Source: Xestospongia muta
Lineage: Eukaryota > Porifera > Demospongiae > Haplosclerida > Petrosiidae
NCBI GenBank assembly: GCA_963693285.1
Contig: OY848928.1
Coordinates: 3,596,501-3,660,500 of the forward strand
Length of the DNA: 64,000 bases
Direction of reading: 5' to 3'
Shown here: piece after piece, positions 34,832-48,300 of the stretch
Layout of the letters: each line of letters starts with the position of its first letter
Position numbering within the stretch: position 1 is the first letter of the stretch
Position numbers and translations under genes: made by a program
Notes under the pieces: model-generated
The model's database searches: none
Seen by the model: only the letters and a program-made list of their open reading frames with translations
Told to the model about the DNA's origin: nothing

Positions 34832-37800
34832 ATGTATCCAGAATGGAGACCCAGTCTTTTCTTTCTCATTGTGAACTTTCTTGTTGTATCTCAAGGTCAA
34901 AGTGAGTCAGTTTAATTACTACATATATATAGTCTTATAAATTAATTATGAGTCAGTCATCTCTCTATTAAAATATTTTTTCATATGTAGATACGGTAGT
35001 GTACACCTTCACAGATTTGACAATAGTTAAGCCAGTCTTTACATTATGCATGCATCTTAAGCAATTATGAGCAGGTAGATTGTTTGGAACTAGAAAGATA
35101 GAAATAAGAGAATAGATCTTGATTCATCTATAGCTTCTAACAGGTAATAACTTACTGTAATAGTCACACTACTTAGGTAAAAGTCAAACCTCCTTGATTG
35201 GTAAAAATGCTAAAGATATTGAGAAAGAGACCTTATTTTAAAAATGTGGACATATATGTAACTAGATTCTACTGCAGAAGTTTTAAAGAGTGAAAAGACT
35301 GTGAAAAGTAATAGCAAGCTAGATTACATACCAGTGAATATGTAATAAATCCAATTATGTGAAACATCATGTCAGTGAATAATATTCACTGGCATGCAGA
35401 TTCACATATTATATATAATATATATAATATAATATATAATAATGTAATTATTGAAACTGCATGCCAGTTTATATTTAATAAATACAACTATGTCAAACTG
35501 TTGTCTACAATTGTAACATGTTCACACAGGCTATATTTAGATAATTTTTTAATGTTGAGCCTCCTCAACTCATTGAGCTCTCTCTATAGTTTCCCCTCCT
35601 CTGATTCACCCTCCTTTAATTTTCTCTGCTTTAGCTACTGTCTTTGCCTGTTGAACCTTCTCTTTATTTTGTAATCTCATTAGCACATCTTGTTCTGTAT
35701 CTTTCTCTTCTTATCTATATTCTTCATTCCTCATCATCTACTTCAAAGTTCCATACTTGGTTTTATGGTTTACAACAAAAGTAACACTGTATTATGTAAA
35801 TATCATAGCATTATATAGTGTATGCATTTTAAGAGTTTAGAGTTTAGTTAGGGTTTAGGTTTTAGTGTTATAATGTATACAATACAAGTAAATGTACATA
35901 TCACAACCAAAAAATTTAATATACTCTTACTACAAGTGTATTACTGTTAGGACTGCATGATATTACTTGTAGTTTCCTTGTCAAGCAGTAGTATTAAATT
36001 TATGATACCCACTATTACAATGCTAATTTTTACTGCCTGGTATGGTTTAATACTTGGCAGTGTTATAATTGTTGGCAAATTTATAAGGATATATATGGAA
36101 GTAACCTTTGTAAAAGAAGCCATTTTTGAGTTATAATCATATTCATAAACGGCGGTCTGATATTGACAGAAGTTTTTAAGGCAAATTCTATTACGGGACC
36201 TGTCCTAAATGTGGTATCGACTTGTTTCTTTCGTCACTAAGTTTTTTATTGTTATTTAAGATCAAATTTGTCTTGTCTTTTAACAATCAAGAAACAGGTA
36301 CCCTTACAGAACATTACCAGTTGAATTAGCTATTTCTAGCTTTGTTGTACATATATGTATACAATCACATGATAAATTGTCATGATTTTCTGATTTCTTA
36401 GTGTGATTTTTGAGATTTCTGATTTACAAATCAATATTGTCACACCTCTTACCTTTTATTAAAAAGGTGTAGCTTCCTGTTGCCACACTTCTTACATTTA
36501 ATTTAAATAGTGTGGTTTTTGGTAGTTATTTCATGCATAACAACACATGGAAAATAATATCGGAAACCACACATTACAAATCAAGTTAAGGGGTGTGACA
36601 TTATGTTTATTATGAGTTTGATATATAAGATGATGTGATAGAAAGAAAAGTAACTATTAAGTCCCCTATGGATGCTATATCATGCTTCTAGTAATGTTAC
36701 TGGCACTATCATTCATACAGTTTTTGAAAGTATGTCCCAACTGTAACAATTCAAATCCCATTCAAAAATTAGTTTGTAGTTATTCCTAGTTGCATTCTCA
36801 CGATCAAAGAAATGTCAATCAAATTTGAATACTATTAAAGCTATAAGTTCAGAGTTTGCAATCATTATATAATAATTATTAACTTTATCATCATTTTTAT
36901 GTAGATACAGGAAATGAAACAATAAGTAGTACACCTCTTACAGGATGTTTTTCATCCATTGTCGGTTCATCTTTAAGTAGTGCTATAGTTACACCGACAC
37001 CACATTCTAGTAATGGTAAGTGAACAATACAAATAAAATGAATATTCTTGTACACATATATTTTAGTGTTAGGTTCATGTTTGGCATTAAATCTCAGCTA
37101 TTCTGGATGTTGTATATTGAATCTGTCACCACCTTGTTCAAATAATGGATGCTATTGTGATAGAAATTGTCATATATGGAACGATTGTTGTTATGATGTA
37201 GCTGATATTGGTTGTTATCCTACTTCTCCTTCCTCCCCTACAGTTTCACCTACTCCAACTAATGCATTTGGTAAGACAAAATTAGAAGCTAATGTAATAC
37301 ACTAGTCACAGTTATTTTCGAATTAATGAGGTAATTAAAAGATTTATCCATATGGATAAATAAAAAAGAGTTTGGAAGGAGACAGTTTCACATAGAGTGT
37401 ATTTTAGTTAAATGACAGGGGATATTTTCTCATTCCTCATCAACTTTGTACTTAGTAGAGGCAATATGGATGCATTGTCCATTTTAATCTGCTCAAAAGA
37501 TGCCCTTATGAATAATTAATTTGGTAAACATTTTCTGCACCTTTCAAATAAGGCCCCACAATAATTAATACCCTGGGTTTTTTCTCCTCCTCAGTGGCCC
37601 ATATTATAAAAGAGAAAGTGTTGAACACATTTTATATACTAAGCCAAATGCAAGGCATTCTGAGACAAGCCTGAGCTTCTATATGTCATTTATTACACAT
37701 CATGTTTACAAGATGTGTAATAAATATCTTTACAAAGCAGTCACCCAAGCATTTACAAAAGGCAACAGTCATTGCATTTAATGTACTAATCCATCCAGTT

Positions 37801-40800
37801 TTATTACAAGTGTATTAACTTCCCTTCTGTATACTTCGAATTCCATATTTGATGAACACAAACTTAATAAATAAATACTCCACATTAATTAATCAAGCCA
37901 TATCTAGATATATAATTATATCACATGAATGCACACACACGCACACATATATATAATTATATATGTAATTAATATACTTTATACATGTACACATATATAA
38001 ATGTATTATATTTGATGAACATCTATATATATATAAGCCTCTTTCTTGTTTTCTTAATTCAATACAACATATACTGCTCTAGTTGCTTATAAAATATTTT
38101 ATGATACTACTCATGTGGTATCATTTAATGCTTTTTTATATTACATCATTACTTTAAAGTACTAATAAATTTGTTTACTTCTTATTTTATGTGTATACAC
38201 TATTTCAGGCTCTGGATCTGGCTCTAAATCTGGCTCAGGGTCTGATCTAAATGGTAAGTAACTATTTATTACTAGTCAGGGTATATATTATTAACAAACG
38301 TAAACATCTATTAAAACAATACTATATTCAAAATGTATATTCAATCTACTGATTCCAATAACAAAATAATCATAAAACTAAATCATTATTAAATAGCTGA
38401 TGTAGGGAAATGAAATGAAATAAATGCACTTCTCAATTATCATTAAGAACATCACAACTTTATAACAATAACTCTTTGCATATTGTGGGCCGCTAATATT
38501 ATTGCCACAAGATTTTGTTTAACAGAACCCCAATTTTTCCATCTTAGTGAGCTTGAAATAATCTTTAAAACTACTCTTTTGTTGTGCCATTTGAATCTCG
38601 ATTAATTATTGATTAATCTGATTAACAGATTTATTAGGTAGTAATTTTATCTTTTGTGATCTTTTCTTCTTTCAATGATTTCATGATCTACTGACTCAAG
38701 AATTGTTAAGCTACTGTCCTAATGGATTTCCTATCATATCATAATAGACAGTCATAATTATGTATAATGTTTCAATTTAAATGATAATATTTAGGCAATC
38801 TTTACAGAACAGGAAATGCATACCTCAATGAGAAATTAATACTGATCCCTATCCCCTAAACACTAAACATTAAGTGTTAAAGTATATGACCCCGAGGTTC
38901 AGACTGTCACACTTGGATTCTGTATATTATAACTCAATTCAGAATACATATACAGGTGGATGATGTAATAAATTCAATTCTTGAACCATCATACCAGTGA
39001 ATATGTAATAAATGCAATAATTTGAACCTGCATACCAGTGAATATATAATAATGCAATTACGTAAAACTGCATGCCAGTGAATAAGTAATAAATGCAATT
39101 ATGTGAAACTGCATCCCAGTGAATATGTAATAAATGCAACTATGTGAAACTGCATGCCAGTGAATATGTAATAAATTCAACTATGTGAAACTGCATGCCA
39201 GTGAATATGTAATAATGCAACTATATGAAACTGTCTACAATTGTCACAGGTTCACACATGCTACATTTAGATAATTTTTTATGTGGAGTCTCCTTTGCTC
39301 GTTGAGCTCTCTCTCTAGCTTCCCCTCCTTTGATTCAAATGCCTTTAATTTCTCTCTGCTCTAGCTAATGTCTTTTCCTGTTGAACCTTCTCTTTGTTCT
39401 GTAATCTCATTAGCACATCTTGTTCTGTAGCTTTCTCTTCTTATCTATATTCTTCATTCCTCATCATCTACTTCAAAGTTCCATACTTGGTTCTATGGTT
39501 TTGCAACAAAAGTAACACTGTATTATGTAAACATCAAAGCATTATGGTGTATGCATTTTAATGGCTTATAGTTTAGGGTTTATGTTTTTGTATTAAAATG
39601 TATACAATACAAGTAAATGTACATATCACAACCAAAACATTTAATATACTCTTATTGCAAGTGTATTACTGTTACGTTTTAGTGCATGATTGTACTTGTA
39701 GCTTCCTTGTCAAGCAGTAGTATTAAATTTCTGATATCCACTATTACAATGCTAATTTCTACTGCCTAGTATGCTTTAGTACTTGGCAGTGTTATAATTG
39801 TTGGCAAATTGATAAGGATATATATGGAAGTAACTTTTGTAAGAGAAGTTATTTTTGAGTTATAATCATTTCATAAATGGTGGTCTGACATTGATGGAAG
39901 TTTATAGGGCCAACTGTCCTGATGTGGTATCAACTTATTTCTTTCGTCAATAAGTTTTTCTTGTTTTTAAGATCAAATTTATCTTGTCTTCTAACAATCT
40001 AACAATCCTTACAGAATATTACCAGTTGAATTAACTATTTCTAGCTTTGTTGTACATATACCTATACAATTACATGAAATTGTTTGACTGATGATGTAAC
40101 AACATGTCTTATGATGACATTGCTATGTGTCATAGAGTTAATAATGTTAGGTTTTAGGTGATGTCATCAATATGATGACATCACCATGTGTCATTTAATT
40201 ATGATGTCATCATAGTCAAGTTACACCAAGAACCACCTCTCATGATTTCCTGATTTCTTAGTGTGATTTCTGAGATTTCTGATTTACAAATCACTATTGT
40301 TGCACCTATTTTTATTTTTTGTAAAAAGTGTAGTTTATTGTTACCACACATCTTACTTTTAATTTGAATGGTGTGGTTTCTTGTAGTTATTTTCATGTAT
40401 AGCAACACAGGGAAAATAATATTAGAAACATCACTTTTCAAATCAAGATAAGCGGTGTGACAATGTCCATAATAGTTTGATTTCTAATATAAGTTGGTCT
40501 TAGTCTGATTTCAAGATTTCTTTGTATGATTTCAAGGCACACTCTATGAGATTTCATCTATGTAGGACCCCTAGGTCTAGTGTATTATTTAAAAGCCACA
40601 CCTGGCAGTTTCTCTTTACATAATAGCTTCCATTAGGTTAATGTTCACAAGTATGTTCAACCACAGGATGGTTCCTAAGTAATTGATTATTGTTATAGGT
40701 CCTATGATCTTGGGGACAAAAATGGGCATACTAAAGTCTCGTGTTTATTGTCATGAAGTAATCCAGTGTATTGGAATGGGAGATCGTGTATTCTGGTCCA

Positions 40801-41934
40801 TTTTTGGTTTAGGAATTGATCCTATAGCCAACACAGACGCACGATTCACTAATGTAAGCAGTTGAATAACTTTATATATTGTAATCACTTCCTTTTAGAC
40901 ATCATCACAAGTTATTAATAACGTGACTATTATCACTGCTAATCTGACTTTTGATCCTTTGATAACAGAGCATGCTACAATTTATATCTGTCATGTTCAA
41001 GGTGATAATAACGCTAGTGCCAATGTCACAGTATATGTTGAAAAAGGCAAGTGTCAGTATTGCATAATTGACTTGTACAATTGTTTCTTCATAAGCTTAT
41101 GGAGAGTAACAAAAATTGTATACCCTCTATACCGGATGCTAATACATTGTTTTACTAAGTATTATACAATATCCTATAATAAGCCTGTTCTCATATTATT
41201 ACCATTTAGATCCAGTTATCATTGCATCTGATATACCTAATGTGGACATATCATGTCGAACTATTGGAGAGATTATTACAATTAGATGTCAGGTGGAAAC
41301 ATGTCTCTCTAATGTTACTGTGACATTTTATAAAAACAAAAATGTCATTCAAACCAAAACCATCACTAACAATATGTTGAATTCATTTACATATACATAC
41401 AACTTAACAGTGGGAACTGATTCTCTTGGTGAATATGCTTGTCGTGCTATAACACCAAAAGGTGCAACCAAACTTGAATTTTTTAACATTACTGGTAAGT
41501 GCAGATTACCAAATAGAATGCTGTAATCTTAAACGTATTGGTTATCTAACATTGGTGTCATCATTCTAGGAACAGCATTTCTCCCATCATTTATTAGTAT
41601 GACCACCACTAGTATCCCTTCTTCTACAAATACTGTGACTTATACTGGTAAGTGCAAGTTACCAAATAGAATATTGTAATTTTAGACTTATTGGTTATCT
41701 AACATTAGTTTCATTATTTTAGGAGGAGTTTTGCTGTCATCATTTATTAGTATTACCACAACTGGTATCCCTTCTTCTGCAAATACTGTGACTTTTATTA
41801 GTTCAGTCACTGTAGTTCCTTCAAATACCCCTGTGTCTCCAATTTCTGGAGGTGGAGCTACTGAAATGTTAGCTCAATGGACGCTTCTCTTGAGAGTACT
41901 GTTGTTAATTATAATATCAGTGATGATGATATAA
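34832..41934 (+). CDS. Gene 2: complete SMB-like/two-Ig GPI-anchored surface protein
   Basis: Nine exons: signal peptide 34832-34901 (MYPEWRPSLFFLIV, then VVSQGQ); Ser/Thr stalk 36905-37015; SMB-like 37073-37270; Gly-Ser linker 38209-38253; Ig1 40699-40853 plus 40899-41046; Ig2 41210-41494; Ser/Thr 41570-41647; tail 41723-41934. The sum is 1302 nt, 433 aa, no lesion. All joins are phase 1 except the 45-nt intron inside Ig1 (phase 0). Ig1 has Cys-Arg ... VFW ... LTFDP ... YICHVQ; Ig2 has TIRCQ, VTFYK and GEYACRA, with an extra Cys (DISC) and NVT/NLT glycosylation sites. The end (GGGATEM then a hydrophobic stretch to ISVMMI) fits GPI attachment. The intron after 41046 uses a GC donor. A cell-surface adhesion or recognition role is inferred; no known orthologue recognised. 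Confidence 0.85.
37073..37270 (+). CDS. Gene 2 exon: SMB-like domain
   Basis: Intact 66-codon phase-1 exon with ten Cys, including CYCDRNCHIWNDCC and a final Cys after DVADIG. It ends in a Ser/Pro/Thr stretch that continues the stalk. An alternative acceptor six bases upstream (ATTTTAG) would add two residues in frame. Confidence 0.75.
38209..38253 (+). CDS. Gene 2 exon: 15-codon Gly-Ser linker
   Basis: It reads GSGSGSKSGSGSDLNG across the junctions. It is the same length as copies at 3188-3232, 6912-6956 and 17239-17283. It is a flexible spacer between the SMB-like and Ig parts. Its Gly-Ser repeats resemble glycosaminoglycan attachment sites (Ser-Gly), so chain attachment is possible but not shown. 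Confidence 0.8.
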
Positions 41935-42089
41935 CATTATAATTCATAAAAGAGGATACTTTAAGTTTATAGGTTGTTTGTTACAGCCATTTTTATATCT
42001 TTTTCAACATACTAATAATAGTAATGTACTAATATTATTATCATGTCAAAAATGGTTTTATTTGTTGTTTCGTAATATTATGTTAGTGA

Positions 42090-42095
42090 AATAAA
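42090..42095 (+). terminator. Poly(A) signal of gene 2
   Basis: AATAAA 155 bases after the stop, in the 3' flank shared with gene 1. The flank homology runs on to about 42670 but lacks the Ig relic found after the other two copies. Confidence 0.6.
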
Positions 42096-42099
42096 TGTT

Positions 42100-43890
42100 C
42101 CTTTACTTCCATTGCGTCCATTTTTTTCTCTCCAATTTGATGACACCCTCTCTCTCTGAGCTGCTATGACTTCATCAGCAGTAACTAGTAAAAACATGTT
42201 CAAATAGTTATGACTTGTTCACCTGCCTGTGGGTGGTTCCAAGAAATAGATTCCTTTCTGAACTTCTTTTTCATCAGAACCCTTCTACAATTTTTAATCT
42301 GGTTTTGAGTCTGTAGTGCATAAAGAATGAATTATTTGTTATGAAGTACACATGTACAGGTACCTATTCTTGATAAACTGTGATTGTCTCTTTCTTTAAC
42401 TTTTTTCCATTTTCTTGATAGCGCCAACTGATTAGGTATTAAAGTGACATACAACAGAATATACCACACTACACAATACCTGTTTTGCTCCATAACTAAT
42501 GACTATACTTAGCAGGAATATTTCTTCTCTTTTCAAATTCAAAAGTAGAGTCCCATGAAAGAAAACATATTTGCTAACATGAACGTCACAGTCAATGATA
42601 GAAACTTGTAAATCAAATTTAGGGCAGTATAATACTTTAGTGTATTATAGAACTATGCTTTAGAATTTAGGGGTAGGGTTTACTTATAATTACATGGCAA
42701 TTACCCCAACTTTTAGCAGTGTATGATCGCAAGAAAATTGATATATGTATGTAAGTAGACAAACTACAATTCAAAGTATGTGGCCTTTTTGTCTGATTGC
42801 TACAGAATTGTGTGTATGACAATTTTGTCATTTCTATTTTATTGTAACATACAGTGAGATAAAATATTCTCTCTGGTATATGAAACATGCCAAGTGGCCC
42901 TAAGATTAATTGTATAAAACACAGTTTGAACCATATGTGTTTTTATAGTTTTCATTATAGTTGAAGTATGCAATGTTTGAAGCAGGCAATAAATAACCAG
43001 TATAAAGTAACTGCTGATGCACAGCAAAACAAATAAATTTACTTACTACTACCATGAACTGGGTGTGACTGTAAACCGTCTTTGAGTGGCAACATAGCTT
43101 TCAAAAATTTACAGTCTTCATACATGGCAAAATACTTTTCACTTGAATTTAATCTCTATAAAGAAAATTTTATTTTTCTGAACAGGTTTCCTATTAAGTT
43201 TTATACTTATAATCATACTGTATTTCTAAGTCATTTACATAGAAATACTTATATTTAGATTCAAAAATGTCATTGGAAATAATCAATATAAACAGGTTTT
43301 GTTGTAATAATTTTACAAAATTAATATGATTCACAAGTTCTTTATTGTAGCTGTGTGCTTTCTTCATGTTAATAGTAGTAGTCATTTAACATATCATTTT
43401 GTTACTTGAGTTTTATGTAACTCATTATTTTCTTTTTCTATATGGTGATGATTAGAATTGATAAACATGCAGACATTATATAATGTGGATCAGTACATCA
43501 TTGTTTCTTCATATATATATTTATTTGTCATTAGCTGTGGCAGTTTATTTAATTTGATGCTGTGTGTCGACGTCACTACCAATGAACACTGCCAATATCA
43601 ATGTTATATATATGTGTGTGTGTGCGTGTGTGACATTTATCACCGAGTTCACTGGTAAGAATTGAATGATACTTGAAGGAAAACTGAGCTTGAGCACATT
43701 GTAAACTAGCTGTTGAGACAAAAACATCTCTGTTCTATCTGTGACTTTAGTTCTTGTTATAATTAGTTGAAGATGTATGTAACAGTTACAGTTGTTCTGC
43801 TACTAGTTAAGTTGGCTACTTGTCTGGACAGACTCATCACTGTAACTGCCCAAGGTCTCTTTATTTATAAGAATAGATATAGAAAATGAC
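42100..43890. other. Region between gene 2 and gene 3
   Basis: 42100-42670 is shared gene 3' flank. 42670-43130 has no recognised content. 43140-43775 is a copy of the gene 2 promoter that breaks off at GAAGATGTATG (43775), where the signal exon should begin; unrelated sequence follows. Confidence 0.5.
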
Positions 43891-44034
43891 ATAATATAGT
43901 ATGACATATAGTTATTACTATACTCAGCACTCTAAGATAAGATAACAAAGGTGCAATAATAACAATACACAAGCCCTGAATAACTCTGTCACAATGAATG
44001 CAGAATGCAATGAAAAATGCACTAAAGTGCTTAA

Positions 44035-45265
44035 CCTTGCTCCAGTGCCCAGTGTATACTGCAGAGTGCATGTAGATGTACATTTAAGATTGGACAAGGT
44101 GTGGTCAAATTATTGATGGGATCTCGTGATGCACATTACAAACTGTTGTTTGATGACTCAACATTTCTCTTCAATCAAAGGGAAAAAGCTTTGTCGTTTA
44201 CTGGGTACTTTACACTCTGATTGACATGTCTGTGAAGCTGTAACTGAGTAAGTAATAGTATCATTCAATTGTCAAGCAAGATTAATCGCTAGATTCGTGA
44301 TGAATGTTTCTCTGAGCCTTTACTTGACTCTTTAAAATGTTTCAATATTTCATATACAAAATTTATTGTAACTTGAAAATGAAGCGTTCTTTGGAAACGT
44401 CCCGTAGTACAAATATAAATCGATATATTATCTATTAGTAGCAGTTTTTTCAGTGCTTGGAGACGTTTCCTGAACGCGTCATTTCGCTCCAAGTCCACAA
44501 AACACTTCAGAACTTTTCTAACGATTACGGAAGCCTCAGACGGACATTCCTATTCCTGTTTCCAATTTCTTCCGCGCACCTAATATTCCAATTAAACGAA
44601 CCTTATATTCAAATTAAAGATGCAGCTGATGGGTTCCAATTCTAAAATACAGCCATAATCAGGAACCCAACCCAGCTGGAAACATCTCGCTGACGCTCGA
44701 TTCTAAGAGACAAATCGTGGTATTCGCGTTCCGCATCTTATTAAGTAACAAGAAAAGCCTAGAGATGGCGCACGTGACAAAATTGGAATTAGGAATAAGA
44801 AATTGACCTTATCAACTAGGTCGTTAATTGGAATTTTTTAATACGCGAAGGTGCGTGGAAGGTATAGGAAATAGGAATTGGAATGTCCGTCTGCGGCTTC
44901 CGTAGGCTTCGACCAACGGCCTTCTGTCTTGCTGATCCGTATTCCTCTAAGATTCTCTACAGCATACTAAAAAATCTCCACATTAAGTCTTTCACTTTTC
45001 GAGAAATGGCACTTGACCTCTGCAGCCTGAAAATTCTTTTGCGAGTTTTAAGCTTTCGTTTTCTTTGACGATGTTCTTGATACTACTGTTGTAAAGTCCA
45101 CATGTTTTTCTATTCGTTGCTAAACGTTGGTAGCTGATAACGCTTCGCTTGCCAAGTTATGGCAGTTTAAAAAAACAGGCAGTGCAGACACATGCACATA
45201 CAAACAAACACACACACACACTGACAGACTACAGTACCCTCGCTTTGCGCCCACGCACAGCGAGG
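44035..45265. mobile_element. TTAA-flanked element of about 1.23 kb
   Basis: TTAA flanks both ends (44031-44034 and 45266-45269). The left end is CCTTGCTCCAGTGCCCAGTG, and the right end reads inward, as reverse complement, CCTCGCTGTGCGTGGGCGC. Both ends match the ends of the 356-bp element at 46137-46492, in opposite orientation. TTAA duplication is typical of piggyBac-like elements. No transposase ORF is seen. It has inserted next to a truncated copy of the gene 3 start exon. Confidence 0.65.
44525..44912. repeat. Long inverted repeat nested in the TTAA element
   Basis: The left arm (TACGGAAGCCTCAGACGGAC, then ATTCCTATTCC and later CCAATTAA) is mirrored by the right arm ending in GTCCGTCTGCGGCTTCCGTA. 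Arms are about 75 bp and imperfect. This could be a second, nested MITE; I see no clear target duplication. Confidence 0.6.
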
Positions 45266-45306
45266 TTAATAATAACAATACACAAGCCCTGAATAACTCT
45301 GTCACA

Positions 45307-45382
45307 ATGAATGCGGAATGGAGAACCAGCGCTAGCCTTTCTCTTCTTATTTTGTGCTTTGTTGTTGTATCTCAAGGTCAAA
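45307..45382 (+). CDS. Gene 3 signal-peptide exon, variant a
   Basis: The start MNAEWRTSASLSLLILCF is followed by VVVSQGQ and the donor GTGAGT. It has a hydrophobic core and a small-residue cleavage region. It is 76 nt, six longer than variant b, and ends at phase 1. Confidence 0.7.
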
Positions 45383-48300
45383 GTGAGTCAGTTTTATAAC
45401 TACATATAATTATTAGTCTTATATCACGAGTTAGTTATCTCATAATATAGTATGACATAATAGTTATTACTACACTCAGCACTCTAAGATAAGATAACAA
45501 AGGTGCAATAATAACAATACACAAGCCCTGAATAACTCTGTCACAATGAATGCAGAATGCAATAATAACAATACACTAGCCCTGAATAACTCTGTCACAA
45601 TGAATGCAGAATGGAGAGCCAGCCTTTCTCTTCTTATTGTGTGCTTTCTTGTTGTATCTCAAGGTCAAAGTGAGTCAGTTTTATAACTACACATATTAGT
45701 CTTATGAATTAATCATGAGTTAGTTATCTCTCTATCAAAATACTTTTTCATGGCAGTGTACACCTTCACAGATTTGACAATAGTTAAGCCAGTCTTTACA
45801 TTATGTATGCATCTTAAGCAATTATGAGCCAGTAGATTGTTTGGAACTAGAAAGATAGAAATAAGAGGATAGATCTTGATTCATCTATAGCTTCTAAGAG
45901 GTAATAACTTACTGTAATAGTGACACTATTTAGGTAAGAGTCAAACCTCCTTGATTGGTAAAAATGATAAAGATATTAAGAAAGAGACCTTATTTTAAAA
46001 ATTTACACATATATATGTAACTAGATTCTACTGCAGAAGTTTTAAAGAGTGAAGAGACTGTTAAAATTAATAGCAAGCTTGAGGTTACCGTTATTGAAGA
46101 CAATTCGTAGGTTCCAGAAAGGAAATGATTAATTAACCTCGCTGTGCGTGGGCGCATAACGCGTAGTCTGTCAGTGTGTGTGTGTGCGTGTGTCTGTTAC
46201 CCGGGCAAATGGCTTTGAACTGCTTTAACTCGCTAAACATGGCACTGGTAGCCACCAAATTATAGTGGACGGTAGTAAAACGTCTGTACTTCTTAAGAAT
46301 ACCGCTAAAAGGAGCAATTAGTTTGGTCAATTAGTTCGCAAATTGGCCAGTAAGTTGACTTTTGTCAGAGTAAAGCAGTAAAGCTGAGCCATTACGTATT
46401 TACCATACCTTTTAGCTTGTGGAATGTTAAACGTACATGCACTCCACACTCTGCAGTACTAGTATAAATCTACACTGCCCACCACAGCGAGGTTAAGCAC
46501 TTCAGTCCATTTCATTGACCATGCAGTTAAAGTGTAGTAAGTATAAACATAGCTGTGATCAACTGGGGCCAATTCAAAATAGTTATGTTAGGACTGCATA
46601 TTTGAACACCTAAAGAGGGAAAACTAATAACAAAAAGCTATTCTTACAACTGAGGATAGAATTTTGAGCTGCTTCCATGAATACAATGATTCTGTGATAT
46701 ACTCTTTCACCAGGTCAGATTATATTGATTACTTTATGTATTGATTACTAGTCGATCTACAGTCTATAGATAATTGTTAATACTGAGACTAACAATATCT
46801 AGCTTGTTTTTGATTTTCACAATCCCTTCCTTTTTAAACTCTTGTTGTACTTCTTACATCTCAGTACTCTCTTTACTACATTTGCCAACAAATTAAAATG
46901 TGGGACTCTTACCAAAGCAGTGTGACTAGAACATTAAGTTGACATCTGGTAATTTTCAAAGTGATAGATAAATTGATCTTTACATGAAGTCATCATGCTT
47001 AGAATATGTGTACACATAATTAATTAATTTAACTTAATTTAATACAATTATAGGCACACATTGTAAACAGAATATTGTTTAGAATATTGTTTATTCCTAT
47101 AACAACAGTAGAAACTGTTCTGAGTAGTTATGATGTTTTTATTCAATATATGCAGTATTTGTGGATTATAGGGTATGTCTGCTAACTAGTTGTAGCATAT
47201 TAATTGATATTTACATAACTAATTATCCCCATCCTAAGTTTTCAGAATAGTTGGGGGTTGTAGTAGTCAACTAGTTATATGATAATATATTCATAAATTC
47301 ATACTTTATGTATCCTATTATGAGCAAACCTACCAATGGAGGGAGGGGCAAGGGATATTTTCTCAGTCCTCATCGACTTTGTACTTAGTAGACACTGCCA
47401 AAGCCCTAAAGAACAGTAATTAATCATCATGGAATCAGTTAGTTAATAATAATGAAAACAGTATAATAGATAGTCATAATTATATATAATGTTTCAATTT
47501 AAATGATAATACTTAGGCAATGTCTATCTGTACAGAACAGGAAGTGTATACTTCAATGAGAAATTAATACTGATCCCTATCCCCTAAACCCTAAACATTA
47601 AGTGTTAAAGTATGTGTCCCTAAAATTCAGACTGTTATACTTGGCTTCTGTATATTATAACTCAGTTCAGAGTACATACCAGTGAATGATGTAATAAATG
47701 GAATCCTTGAACCATCATGCCATTGATGCAACTATGTGAAACTGTCTACAATAGTTAGAAGTTCACACAGACTACATTTAGACAATTTTTATTATATAAT
47801 TTTATGTTGAGCCTCTTCTGCTCGTTGAGCTCTCTATCAGGCTTTCCTTCCTCTGATTCAACTTACTTTAATTTCTCTCCGCTTTAGCTACTGTCTTTGC
47901 ATGTTGAACCTTCTCTTTGCTCTGTAATCTCATTATCACATCTTGTTCTGTATCTTTCTCTTCTTATCTATGTTCTTCATTCCTAATCATTTACTTCAAA
48001 GTTCCATACTTGGTTCTATGGTTTTGCAACAAAAGTAACACTGTATTATGTAAACATCATAGCAATATAGTGTATGCATTTTAATAGTTTAGAATTTAGT
48101 TAGGGTTTAGGTTTTAGTGTTATAATGTATACAATAAATGTACATACATTATCACACAAAAAAATTTAATATACTCTTACTACAAGTGTATTACTGTTAC
48201 GTTTATCTGCATGATAGTACTTCCTTGTCAAGCAGTAGTATTTAATTTATGATACCCACTATTACAATGCGAATTTTTACTGCCAGATATGCTTTAGTAC

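Larger units (their letters stand above)
43891..45560 (+). repeat. Repeated gene 3 leader segment
   Basis: A block from ATAATATAGTATGACATA through AACAATACACAAGCCCTGAA to the start codon context (CACAATGAATGC) occurs at about 43891-44007 and again at about 45441-45556. Its last part alone recurs at about 45270-45320 and 45562-45615. The first copy runs into a TTAA element at 44031. These repeats carry the start codons of the gene 3 signal exons. Confidence 0.75.

Noticed and set aside
44289..45399. Several 60-90-codon frames on both strands at 44.3-45.4 kb
   Set aside because: They fall in the TTAA element, its nested inverted repeat and a CA microsatellite. Only the end of the 45127 frame, from the ATG at 45307, is the real signal exon.
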